Part shown: piece after piece, positions 50,495 through 58,722 of the stretch | Layout of the letters: each line of letters starts with the position of its first letter | Position numbering within the stretch: the first letter of the stretch is position 1 | Assembly: GCA_934617425.1 (NCBI GenBank) | Contig: CAKTUD010000001.1 | Coordinates: forward strand, 124,001-188,000 | Reading direction: 5' to 3' | Length of the DNA: 64,000 bases | Source of the DNA: an uncultured Eggerthellaceae bacterium | GTDB lineage: Bacteria > Actinomycetota > Coriobacteriia > Coriobacteriales > Eggerthellaceae | Translations under genes and position numbers: made by a program | Notes under the pieces: model-generated | What the model was told of the DNA's origin: nothing | The model's input: only the letters and a program-made list of their open reading frames with translations | Databases searched by the model: none

Positions 50495-51931
50495 ATGGCA
50501 AAGCAGACGATGCAAGAGTACGTGAATCAGGAAACGATTTTTGGCCTGGTTCCCGTCAAGAAAAGCGAGCGCACGTACGGTTTTTGGGACACACTGTTGG
50601 TGACCAGCGGTTTCGCTATCGCCACATGGTGCTATTCGCAAGGCGCGCTTACCGCAAGCTACACCGATTTCTGGCAATCGCTCATCCTCACGTTCGCCAT
50701 GGGCGGGTTGTTCCTAATCATCGAATCGCTGCCCGTCATCTTCGCCGTACGCTACGGCGTCGACCTGTGGGTTTACCTGCGTGCAGTGCTGGGCGACAAC
50801 GGTGTGAAGATATTCGCCACAGCGGTTATCTTGGGCAATTGGTTTTGGTACGCAGTGGCAGCCAACATGTTCGGCTCGGCCATTGCTCAGATTTGCGCCG
50901 GATACGGGATCCTCATACCCGACCAGTGGGTGAACGTCATCAGCGTTATCAGCGTCGTGCTCGGTTCGCTCATCGCCATCGCCGGTCCGTCGGCCATCAA
51001 GTGGACGTCGCGTATTTTGGTTACCGCGCTTTTGGCCATCGGCGTCATCGTGTTCTTCATGTGCTTTGGCATCGTGCCGATCGACCAAATCGTCAGCTAT
51101 CAGCCCGATCTCGAAACCATGGGCGTCGATCGCATGCAGGGCTATGCACTTGCCGCCGAAGGCATGGTCGCGTTTTCGTTTAGCTGGTCGACCCAGGCAA
51201 TCGTCCTTCCGCGCCTTTCGCATACCGAGCGCGGCGGCTACTGGGGGACCTTCGCGGGCTACGCCATCGTGGCGCCGTTCTTCGTGTTCATCGGCGCAGT
51301 GATGGCCATCGTCATGTACATCACCACCGGCGTCTACGAAAGCGACCCCACCGTGATGCTTGCCACCCTCGGCCCCAACGTGGCGCTGCTTTCGCTCATG
51401 CTGGTAGCGTTCGCCAATGTCGGTACCCAAGCTGTTGGCGGCTATGTGAACGACATGGTCTTAAAGGCCGCTTGGCCTAAGGTCGACTACAAGATCTTGG
51501 TGCTGCTGTCGTGCATCTACGTGAGCATCCTCACGCTTTCCGGCGAAGTTACCGCTAACTTCGGGCAGTTCATCTCCATTGCAGCGTACATCCAAGGTCC
51601 GATTATCGGCATTATGTTCGTCGACTACATCGTTGTTCGCAAACGCAAGTTCTCGCTGAAGTCGCTTTATCATCGCGAAGGCCACACTGCCTACGATTTC
51701 AAGGGCGGGTTCAACTGGATCGGCATCGGCGTCATCGTAATCACGCTGTTTGTAGCACTGGTATTTGTGTACAACCCCATCACCGGGGACATCCGCAGCT
51801 CCATCTTCTGCTTCACCACCGGGTCGGGCTTCACAGCGCTTTTGGGCGGCCTGCTTTACTGGCTGGCTTCGCTTGTTCCCTCGCTGCGTGCGCAGATGCT
51901 TCGCGACCGCGACGACCTGGATATCGTGTAG
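50495..51931 (+). CDS. NCS1-family (cytosine/purine/allantoin-type) transporter
   Basis: 478 residues with about twelve membrane helices. YGFWDTLLVTSGFAIATWCYSQGALTA near the N-terminus and the overall helix spacing fit the nucleobase:cation symporter-1 family. Substrate cannot be told; cytosine, purines, hydantoins or thiamin are family options. AGGAGG is 4 bases ahead of the ATG. It follows the 58-residue gene and is ended by a terminator. Confidence 0.85.
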   Translation: MAKQTMQEYVNQETIFGLVPVKKSERTYGFWDTLLVTSGFAIATWCYSQGALTASYTDFWQSLILTFAMGGLFLIIESLPVIFAVRYGVDLWVYLRAVLGDNGVKIFATAVILGNWFWYAVAANMFGSAIAQICAGYGILIPDQWVNVISVISVVLGSLIAIAGPSAIKWTSRILVTALLAIGVIVFFMCFGIVPIDQIVSYQPDLETMGVDRMQGYALAAEGMVAFSFSWSTQAIVLPRLSHTERGGYWGTFAGYAIVAPFFVFIGAVMAIVMYITTGVYESDPTVMLATLGPNVALLSLMLVAFANVGTQAVGGYVNDMVLKAAWPKVDYKILVLLSCIYVSILTLSGEVTANFGQFISIAAYIQGPIIGIMFVDYIVVRKRKFSLKSLYHREGHTAYDFKGGFNWIGIGVIVITLFVALVFVYNPITGDIRSSIFCFTTGSGFTALLGGLLYWLASLVPSLRAQMLRDRDDLDIV

Positions 51932-51959
51932 CGAATGCCCTCTTCGTGGCAAGCTTTCA

Positions 51960-51988
51960 GGGTCGCTCAAAAGAGCGGCCCTTTTTGT
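51960..51988 (+). terminator. Rho-independent terminator after the NCS1 transporter
   Basis: Stem GGGTCGCTC / GAGCGGCCC with an AAAA loop, followed by TTTTTGTT, 28 bases after the stop. Confidence 0.9.
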
Positions 51989-52023
51989 TATGCTAACCAT
52001 TGCGTTTTCGGAACAACACGGGC

Positions 52024-52060
52024 AAAAGCGCCAGAGATGATCGCTGGAACGTGTCACCAA
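52024..52060 (+). repeat. Dispersed repeat, copy 3
   Basis: Reads AAAAGCGCCAGAGATGA then TCGCTGGAACGTGTCACCAA, just ahead of the gtrA-like start codon. It matches the copies at 49985 and 50108. Confidence 0.7.
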
Positions 52061-52068
52061 GGAGATCG

Positions 52069-52464
52069 ATGAAAAAGCTTATTGCGCAGTTTGCTAAGTT
52101 CGGGGTTGTGGGCGTCATCGCCTTCTTCATCGACTATGGCCTGCTGGCGCTGTTCACCGAAGCATTTGGCGTGAATTACCTGATAAGCGCCACAATATCG
52201 TTCACGGTTTCCGTGATCTTCAATTACATCGCCTCGATGCGCTACATCTTCACGCACAAAGAAGACATGAGCCGCCGACGCGAATTCGTGATATTCGTCG
52301 CGCTTTCCGTTATAGGCCTTTTGATCAACAACCTCTGCATGTGGGCGGGCGTCGAGCTTTTGGGCATCCATTACTTGATAACGAAGATCTTTGCCACGGC
52401 GGTCGTGATGATGTGGAACTTCGTAACCCGCAAAAAATTCCTCGATGCAGGCGAACAGGAGTAG
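52069..52464 (+). CDS. GtrA-family membrane protein
   Basis: 131 residues with four membrane helices. QFAKFGVVGVIAFFIDYGLLALF, the FNYIASMRYIFTHKE segment and the RREFVIFVALSVIGLLINNLCMW helix fit the GtrA/DPMS-associated family, small membrane proteins tied to polyisoprenoid-linked sugar transfer (inference). The ATG at 52069 has AAGGAG upstream, taken from the end of the repeat. It is four bases ahead of an acyl-CoA ligase. Confidence 0.85.
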   Translation: MKKLIAQFAKFGVVGVIAFFIDYGLLALFTEAFGVNYLISATISFTVSVIFNYIASMRYIFTHKEDMSRRREFVIFVALSVIGLLINNLCMWAGVELLGIHYLITKIFATAVVMMWNFVTRKKFLDAGEQE

Positions 52465-52467
52465 CCG

Positions 52468-54108
52468 ATGCCCGTAACCGATTTTCTTACCCTTAATGCC
52501 CAGACCTGGCCCGACGAAGTTGCACTTGTCGAGGTGAACCCCGAGATCCGCGAGCGTCGCGGCAAAACCTGGCGCGAATACGAGCTAGTCGAAACCAACC
52601 CCACCCACCGCTATCGTCGCGAGATGACCTGGAAGGTGTTCAACGACCGTGCGAACCGCTTCGCGCATCTGCTTCTTGACGCCGGTGTCACGCGCGACAG
52701 CAAGGTGGGCATCTTGATGATGAACTGCCTGGAGTGGCTGCCTGTGTATTTCGGCGTGCTGAAATCGGGCGCCATCGCCGTCCCTATGAACTACCGCTAC
52801 ACCGCCGACGAAATCAAATACTGCCTCGAACTGGCAGACGTCGAAGTGCTGGTATTCGGCCCGGAATTTATCGGGCGCGTGGAAGAGATCGTCGACCGTA
52901 TCCCGCAGGTAAAGCACCTGTACTTCGTCGGCGAAGACTGCCCCACCTTTGCCGATAGCTACAACCTTCGGGTGGGGCATTTCACCGCCGAGGACCCCGG
53001 CGTGAAGATATTCGACGACGACCTGGGCGTCATCTATTTCTCAAGCGGCACCACAGGTTTTCCCAAAGCTATCCTGCACAAGCATCGCAGCCTCATGCGA
53101 GCAGCCATAACTGAGCAAAAGCACCACGGGCAAACGCACGAGGACAATTTTTTGTGCATCCCGCCGCTGTATCACGTGGGCGCCAAGATGCATTGGCTGG
53201 GCGGCCTCACCGTAGGGAGCAAAGCGGTTATCCTACGTGGCGTGCGCCCCGATTGGATTTTGCAAACCGTCTCGGAAGAACGTTGCAGCATCGTTTGGCT
53301 CTTGGTGCCATGGGCGCAAGACATCCTCGATGCCATTGAAGACGGCACCGTGAAACTTTCCGATTACCACCTTGAGCAATGGCGCCTGATGCATATCGGG
53401 GCGCAACCCGTGCCCCCCAGCCTGATCAAACGCTGGCGCCGCTATTTCCCCAACCATCAGTACGACACCAACTATGGCCTGTCGGAAGGCATAGGACCTG
53501 GCAGCGTGCATTTAGGTGTCGAAAACACCGACCACATCGGCGCTATCGGCGTTGCCGGCTATGGCTGGAAAACCGAAGTGCGCAAACCCGACGGAACCCT
53601 GTGCCAACCTGGCACCGGCGAAGTAGGTGAACTGTGCCTTCAGGGCGATGGCCTGATGGAGTGTTACTACAAAAATCCCGAGGCAACCGCCGAGGCACTG
53701 AAAGACGGCTGGCTCTACACGGGCGACATGGCCGAGATCGACGCCGATGGCTTTATCTGGCTGGTCGACCGCAAGAAAGACGTCATCATCACCGGCGGCG
53801 AAAACCTATATCCCGTGCAAATCGAGGATTTCATCCATGCCAACAACGCCGTGAAAGACGTCGCTGTTATCGGCTTGCCCGATGCACGTTTGGGCGAAAT
53901 CGCCTGTGCCGTCGTCGAACTGAAGCCCGATGCCACCTGCACAGAAGATGAGCTGCGCGATTTCTGCATGAAGCTGCCACGATACAAACGCCCGCGTAAA
54001 TACATCTTCGCAGATGTACCGCGCAACGCCACCGGCAAAATCGACAAGCCGCTTTTGCGCGAGCGCTACGGATCGACGAAACTGGTTGCGCGCGAAAGCA
54101 GCGAATAA
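52468..54108 (+). CDS. Class I adenylate-forming acyl-CoA ligase (AMP-dependent)
   Basis: 546 residues. Adenylation motifs: YFSSGTTGFPKAILHKH (A3), NYGLSEGIG (A5-like), GWLYTGDMAEIDADGFIWLVDRKKDVIITGGENLYPVQIED (A7-A8) and NATGKIDKPLLRE with the A10 lysine. It should activate a carboxylic acid with ATP and CoA; fatty, aromatic or carnitine-type substrates cannot be separated. Residues ~24-70 contain a tandem quasi-repeat around NP..R.RR..TW, which lengthens the N-terminal region relative to typical ligases. No decarboxylase or dehydrogenase is adjacent. Confidence 0.9.
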   Translation: MPVTDFLTLNAQTWPDEVALVEVNPEIRERRGKTWREYELVETNPTHRYRREMTWKVFNDRANRFAHLLLDAGVTRDSKVGILMMNCLEWLPVYFGVLKSGAIAVPMNYRYTADEIKYCLELADVEVLVFGPEFIGRVEEIVDRIPQVKHLYFVGEDCPTFADSYNLRVGHFTAEDPGVKIFDDDLGVIYFSSGTTGFPKAILHKHRSLMRAAITEQKHHGQTHEDNFLCIPPLYHVGAKMHWLGGLTVGSKAVILRGVRPDWILQTVSEERCSIVWLLVPWAQDILDAIEDGTVKLSDYHLEQWRLMHIGAQPVPPSLIKRWRRYFPNHQYDTNYGLSEGIGPGSVHLGVENTDHIGAIGVAGYGWKTEVRKPDGTLCQPGTGEVGELCLQGDGLMECYYKNPEATAEALKDGWLYTGDMAEIDADGFIWLVDRKKDVIITGGENLYPVQIEDFIHANNAVKDVAVIGLPDARLGEIACAVVELKPDATCTEDELRDFCMKLPRYKRPRKYIFADVPRNATGKIDKPLLRERYGSTKLVARESSE

Positions 54109-54217
54109 AGGCGCGATAAGAAACTTTACGAAATGCGGCGCCAATTATCTTGCGCCGCACCCCCGTTTGCGATAAACCGCTTAGAGCAAAACAAAAAACC
54201 AAAAAGGAGAGACGCCC

Positions 54218-54718
54218 ATGGAGATTCGCTTGGCGATTCCCGGTGACTACGAAGCGCTTCGCGCCATCTACAATTACGAGGTTGAAAACGCCTGCAACAA
54301 CTTCGACACCAAGCCCGCAAGCGCGAACCAATGGGAAGCAGCCATGCAGAAGTACAATCGCCCGGGCCTGAACAACCCGCTGATAGTAGCCGCCGACAAC
54401 GGCACTGTCTGCGGTTACGCCAGTCTTTCTCCTTTCCGCGCGAAAAAAGACGGTTACGCGCCCTCCAAAGAGCTCTCGATTTACGTTGCGGCAGACCAAC
54501 GCGGTCGAGGCTTGGGCAATACACTGATGGACGCCATAGTCTCAGAAGGACGCAGGAATCCCGAGATTCACACTATCGTCTCGGTTATCACTTCCAAAAA
54601 CGCCGCCAGCCAAGCGCTGCACAAGAAATTCGGCTTCGAATATTGCGGCACTATTCGCCAAGTTGCATTCAAGATGGGTGAATATCACGACATCACATAC
54701 TACGAGCTGTTCGTTTAA
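54218..54718 (+). CDS. GNAT-family N-acetyltransferase
   Basis: 166 residues. The acetyl-CoA-binding segment ELSIYVAADQRGRGLGNTLMDAIVSEG and the downstream ASQALHKKFGFEYCGTIRQVAFKMGEYHDITYYEL resemble phosphinothricin/methionine sulfoximine-type acetyltransferases. The substrate is unknown. Strong AAAGGAGAG ribosome-binding site. A GCGGCGC/GCGCCGC hairpin lies upstream (54135-54158). Confidence 0.87.
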   Translation: MEIRLAIPGDYEALRAIYNYEVENACNNFDTKPASANQWEAAMQKYNRPGLNNPLIVAADNGTVCGYASLSPFRAKKDGYAPSKELSIYVAADQRGRGLGNTLMDAIVSEGRRNPEIHTIVSVITSKNAASQALHKKFGFEYCGTIRQVAFKMGEYHDITYYELFV

Positions 54719-54739
54719 CGAGATAGCCGCAAGACGGCA

Positions 54740-55684
54740 TTAACCCTTGACGGCGTTATAGGCTTCGATGAGGTCGATATTGAGGTCGACCACCGTATCG
54801 ATTCCCGCCACGGTGCCGTTGTTCGAGTACTGCCAAATAACGAAGTCGTGGTTGATGGTTGGTACCGGCACGCCGTATTCCGCGTACCAGATTTCGTAAC
54901 TCGATAGATTCGCTAGCTTGTAGCGTGAAAGATCGGCGCTGTTGCCATAGATCATGGCGCTGTAGCCCGATTGCTCCACGCGTGCACAAAACGCCTTAGC
55001 GCAAGCCGTCATCTCGTCGGCGGTCATACCCGAGGTACGCGACGACCCCGTGCCAGCGGCAAGCTCTTCGCAGTCGTAGACGATAGGATATTCCAGCGAG
55101 CGTCCCGCCAGATTCTGTAATACGAAATCGGCTTCTTCTTGCGCCTCGGCGACGCTTGTAGCCTGAGAGAAGAAATAAACGCCCGTATCGATGCCGGCAT
55201 ACTTGGCGCCGTTGATATTCGCCTCGAACTTGTCATCGAGCACAATCCGGCCCGTAGCAGTGCCGCGGTAGCCCAGACGAACAACAGCGAAATCAACCCC
55301 GTCGCCAGCAACCTCGCGCCAATTGATGTCGCCTTGATTTTCGGAGACGTCGATACCCACGCGCGAAAGAGACTTGCCATTCACTCGATAAGCATAACGC
55401 CCCGTAGAGCGATCGAGATTCGACCATGTATAGGGGCTCTGGTACGCTTGCTCTGCCTGCTGCGACACTTCGCCCGTATCTTGACTCGATGCAGCAGCCC
55501 CCATAATCAAACGCGCGCCAAAATAGCCGACAAACACCAAGAAAGCAGCCGCAAAAACGCCTGCGACTGCTTTGACGGTCTTCTGCTTGGTTTTCCCTGC
55601 GGCACGTGGCGCACCTGACCACCCTCCGGCTTTGACCGACGGCCTATTCGCAGGACGATGATTGTCGTCGAGGCGACGTGCCAT
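54740..55684 (-). CDS. GH25 lysozyme, membrane anchored
   Basis: 314 residues. A charged cytoplasmic N-terminus precedes one membrane helix (TVKAVAGVFAAAFLVFVGYFGARLIMGA). The GH25 domain then shows GIDVSENQGDINW, FAVVRLGYRGTATG, YFFSQATSVAEAQEEADF and the catalytic acid region IVYDCEEL. It should cleave peptidoglycan beta-1,4 links (muramidase) at the cell surface. No holin or phage genes lie near, so it is a housekeeping cell-wall enzyme rather than prophage. Confidence 0.9.
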   Translation of the reverse strand: MARRLDDNHRPANRPSVKAGGWSGAPRAAGKTKQKTVKAVAGVFAAAFLVFVGYFGARLIMGAAASSQDTGEVSQQAEQAYQSPYTWSNLDRSTGRYAYRVNGKSLSRVGIDVSENQGDINWREVAGDGVDFAVVRLGYRGTATGRIVLDDKFEANINGAKYAGIDTGVYFFSQATSVAEAQEEADFVLQNLAGRSLEYPIVYDCEELAAGTGSSRTSGMTADEMTACAKAFCARVEQSGYSAMIYGNSADLSRYKLANLSSYEIWYAEYGVPVPTINHDFVIWQYSNNGTVAGIDTVVDLNIDLIEAYNAVKG

Positions 55685-55686
55685 GG

Positions 55687-56385
55687 CTATTTAGAAGCGC
55701 TATCGGTTTTCCCTGCCTCGGCGTTCTTTACCGCCTCGGCCTTTTCCTGCAAGTCGGACTTAGCCTTTTTCGCCTTGTCCAAGCCAAACCAACCCTTTAC
55801 GCGCTGGCCGACGGTTTTCTTTTCGGCGGCTTTGCCGGCTTCCTGTTCTTTTGCAGCCGCATAAGCAGCGGCAGCTTCCTTCTGCTGCTCGCGAGCTTGG
55901 GCAGCGCGAGCCTTCTGCTCGCGGCGAGCGGCCTTGCTCTTGCCCTGCATAACCTGCTGCTGATTCTTACGAAGCTTGCGAATCTTACCCATATCGATAT
56001 AAAGGGCAGCGATGATGAAGATGTAGGCCATCACCAAAAGACCGATGGAGTAGTTGGAGAACGGATCGGCCATGCCACTCGTAACAAACGACAAAACAGT
56101 GCACACGATAGCCGCAATCAGCGCGAACCAATACTGGCGGCGCAGATTGCGATATTGCACCGTGGGCATGTTGTTGGAATCGATGCCCATCTCGTGGGCT
56201 TTTTCCATTTCCTTGCGCTCGCGCTCGCGGGCTTCGGCCTTTTTCTGCTTCTTGGTTTTGGGAGCAGGGTCGCTCGTCGTGGCAGCCGCTTTGGAAACCG
56301 GCTTTGCGGCCGATGCGCTTTTGCGCGTCTTACCCGTGCGCTCATCCGTCTGATAGCGCTCGTTCATGGGATTGCGTTGGGTCAT
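55687..56385 (-). CDS. Two-helix membrane protein with charged tails, unknown
   Basis: 232 residues. A basic/acidic N-terminal half precedes two membrane helices (QYWFALIAAIVCTVLSFVTSG and NYSIGLLVMAYIFIIAALYIDMG), then a long Ala/Lys/Glu-rich coiled-coil-like tail. I recognise no family. It is two bases upstream of the lysozyme on the same strand, so the two may be expressed together. Confidence 0.7.
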   Translation of the reverse strand: MTQRNPMNERYQTDERTGKTRKSASAAKPVSKAAATTSDPAPKTKKQKKAEARERERKEMEKAHEMGIDSNNMPTVQYRNLRRQYWFALIAAIVCTVLSFVTSGMADPFSNYSIGLLVMAYIFIIAALYIDMGKIRKLRKNQQQVMQGKSKAARREQKARAAQAREQQKEAAAAYAAAKEQEAGKAAEKKTVGQRVKGWFGLDKAKKAKSDLQEKAEAVKNAEAGKTDSASK

Positions 56386-56502
56386 TGAAGGAACTCCTTG
56401 GTTGTGCAGGCGCCTGCTTTGTTTTGCGCCGATATTTCAGCAAAGATTAATATTAATACTTGATGTGCCTTGACGCTAGCCCCATCGGACAAACTAAAAC
56501 GC

Positions 56503-58722
56503 CTAGATCACCTTGGACTCTTCGACTTTCTCAACAAACCAGTTCACAAGCTTTACGGTAGGATTGCGCAAGACAAAGCCAAGAATGATGAACGGCACCG
56601 TGTAAAGCAGCAAAGCTCCGATATTCAACCAAAAATCGCCACCATAGACTCCGAACATCGCCGCTCGCATCGCATTCACCACATAGGTCGCCGGAAGCCA
56701 TTTGCTTGCCTCTTGGAAGAAGTCGGGCAGTATCGCCAAGGGGAAACTCGCCCCCGCGCCCGCAACCTGTAAGATCAGCAGGATAACCGCGATGGCTTTG
56801 CCAAGGTTTGCAAAAGACGCCACAAGCGTGTAGATGATGAAGGCGAACACCAGACCGGCAATCGCATAGCACAGCACGTAAAGTCCGGGATTGTTTACCT
56901 GCACCTGCAAGAACAGCATATTGCCCAGCGAAAGCACAAGGCTTTGCGCCAGCGAGAGCAACGCCACCACCCCGAATCGGCCTAGGAAGATCTCAGGAAG
57001 TTTAGGGTTATCGAGCTCGCGCAGGATGCGCTGGGAAGGGTTGAGCGAAAACGTGACCATGATCAGCAAGGCGCCGATCCAAAGCGCCAGCGACGTGTAC
57101 AGCGGAGCCATTGCCGAACCGAAGTTCTCAACCGGATAAAGCGCATGGCGGTCGACCTTCACCGGCGCCGAGAGAGCCGAAGCGAGCGAAGCCGTATCGC
57201 CCCCGAGCACAGTGCGCAAAAGCTCGCTATCGCCCGTCGCCAAAGCCTCGTTGATACCGCGCGAAAGATCGCTGAGCTTGTTGGCCGAGCGATCGAACTC
57301 GTCCGCCGCCGAATCAAGCTTTTGCTTGGCGTCGGAGAGCCCGTCCGAAACGGAACCCGCAGCATTCACCAAGTCGTCGCTTGCATCGCCCAAAAGGGCA
57401 GCGCTATTGCCAACGCGCGTGGTCAAATCGTTCACGGCGCTTGTAAGGCTATCGAGCGACGGCTTCACTTTGTCGTATTCGCCCGAAGCGCTATTGAGGG
57501 CGTCCTGGGCTTCTTGCAGCTTATCCAAGACGTCCTTTTTGGCTTCTTCGTCAACCGTATCGAGAGTGCCGTCAGCTGCTGCGGTTCTCAGTATTTCCGC
57601 CGAATCGGCCATGAGATCCGACGTCATGTTCAGATAGCGCTGGAGACCCTCGAGAGCGAGCGCCTCGTAAGACGATGCTTCGTCCTCTCCCGAACCAGAA
57701 CTCGAGCCCGTAGATTGCAGCTCCTTGATGATGGGGTCCAGATCTTTGGCGATCTTCACGTAATTGCCCGATTGGGTTTCGAGGTAGGATGCCGTCGAGT
57801 TCATGGTGCTTTTAGCATCGTCGATAGAGACAGTCGATTTGTCGAAAGCATCGCCAACCGAAGATTTCACCGAATCGAGCGTGCCGGCACTGGTTTTGAG
57901 CGCGCCCGAAAGTCCCGTGACAGCGGAATCCATGGCGCTTGTGATGCTGTCGGCCGAATCTTTCATGCCCGATGCCTGATCGATGACGTCTTGAGCCCCC
58001 GCCTTGGCGCTTGTCAGCAAATCGCCCGAGCTCGAAACCAGATCGCACGACGAACCAAGCAGCGTCGAATACGAGCGCAGTAGCGCAGAAGCACGCGTCA
58101 TCTCGCCGGAAAGCGACCCAACATGATCGCCTAGCTCGGCGATAGCCCCGTTGACATCGGCATCGTCGGCATAGGTGAACAACTGCTGGGCGATGCCGAG
58201 TGCCGCATCGGAAAGCGTTTCCATAAACACCTGATTGACCTGGGCCGAAACCTGGTCGGCGCCTTGGTCGGTAACCTTAGGGGCAATGGCGTTTTTCTTC
58301 TCGTTTGAGTAATAGACTATCTGCGCATGCTGCACATCATCGGAATAGAATGTCATCATATCGCGGCTAAAGCTCTCGGGGATGACCACCGCCGCGTAGT
58401 ACTTGCCCGATCGAGCTCCGTCGATGGCATCTTCCTCGTCGGTAAATACCCAATTGATCTGGTCGTTGGCGCGCAAGCCCGATACGACTTGCTCGCCGAC
58501 GTTCATTTTTATGGGAACGAGATCGCTTTTGTAGCCCTCGTCGACATTGGCCACGGCAACCGAAAGATTTCCGGTGTTGTTGAATACATTCCAGCAAGCG
58601 ATCATGTTATACCACGAGAAAATCGAGGGCAGAAGCACGATGCCGAGGACGACGATGACCGTAACGACATTGCCCTTTAGGCGTTTAACATCGCCTTTGA
58701 ACAGTTTCCAGACGTTCTTCAT
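56503..58722 (-). CDS. YhgE/Pip-family membrane protein (739 residues)
   Basis: A membrane helix near the N-terminus (VVTVIVVLGIVLLPSIFSWYNMIACWNVFNNTGNLSVAVANVDEG) is followed by a large extracellular, coiled-coil-rich domain, and five or six C-terminal helices of ABC-2 permease type. This is the YhgE/Pip (phage infection protein) architecture; the family overlaps the EsaA component of type VII secretion. Its function here is unknown. It overlaps the upstream paralogue by ATGA. Confidence 0.88.
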   Translation of the reverse strand: MKNVWKLFKGDVKRLKGNVVTVIVVLGIVLLPSIFSWYNMIACWNVFNNTGNLSVAVANVDEGYKSDLVPIKMNVGEQVVSGLRANDQINWVFTDEEDAIDGARSGKYYAAVVIPESFSRDMMTFYSDDVQHAQIVYYSNEKKNAIAPKVTDQGADQVSAQVNQVFMETLSDAALGIAQQLFTYADDADVNGAIAELGDHVGSLSGEMTRASALLRSYSTLLGSSCDLVSSSGDLLTSAKAGAQDVIDQASGMKDSADSITSAMDSAVTGLSGALKTSAGTLDSVKSSVGDAFDKSTVSIDDAKSTMNSTASYLETQSGNYVKIAKDLDPIIKELQSTGSSSGSGEDEASSYEALALEGLQRYLNMTSDLMADSAEILRTAAADGTLDTVDEEAKKDVLDKLQEAQDALNSASGEYDKVKPSLDSLTSAVNDLTTRVGNSAALLGDASDDLVNAAGSVSDGLSDAKQKLDSAADEFDRSANKLSDLSRGINEALATGDSELLRTVLGGDTASLASALSAPVKVDRHALYPVENFGSAMAPLYTSLALWIGALLIMVTFSLNPSQRILRELDNPKLPEIFLGRFGVVALLSLAQSLVLSLGNMLFLQVQVNNPGLYVLCYAIAGLVFAFIIYTLVASFANLGKAIAVILLILQVAGAGASFPLAILPDFFQEASKWLPATYVVNAMRAAMFGVYGGDFWLNIGALLLYTVPFIILGFVLRNPTVKLVNWFVEKVEESKVI

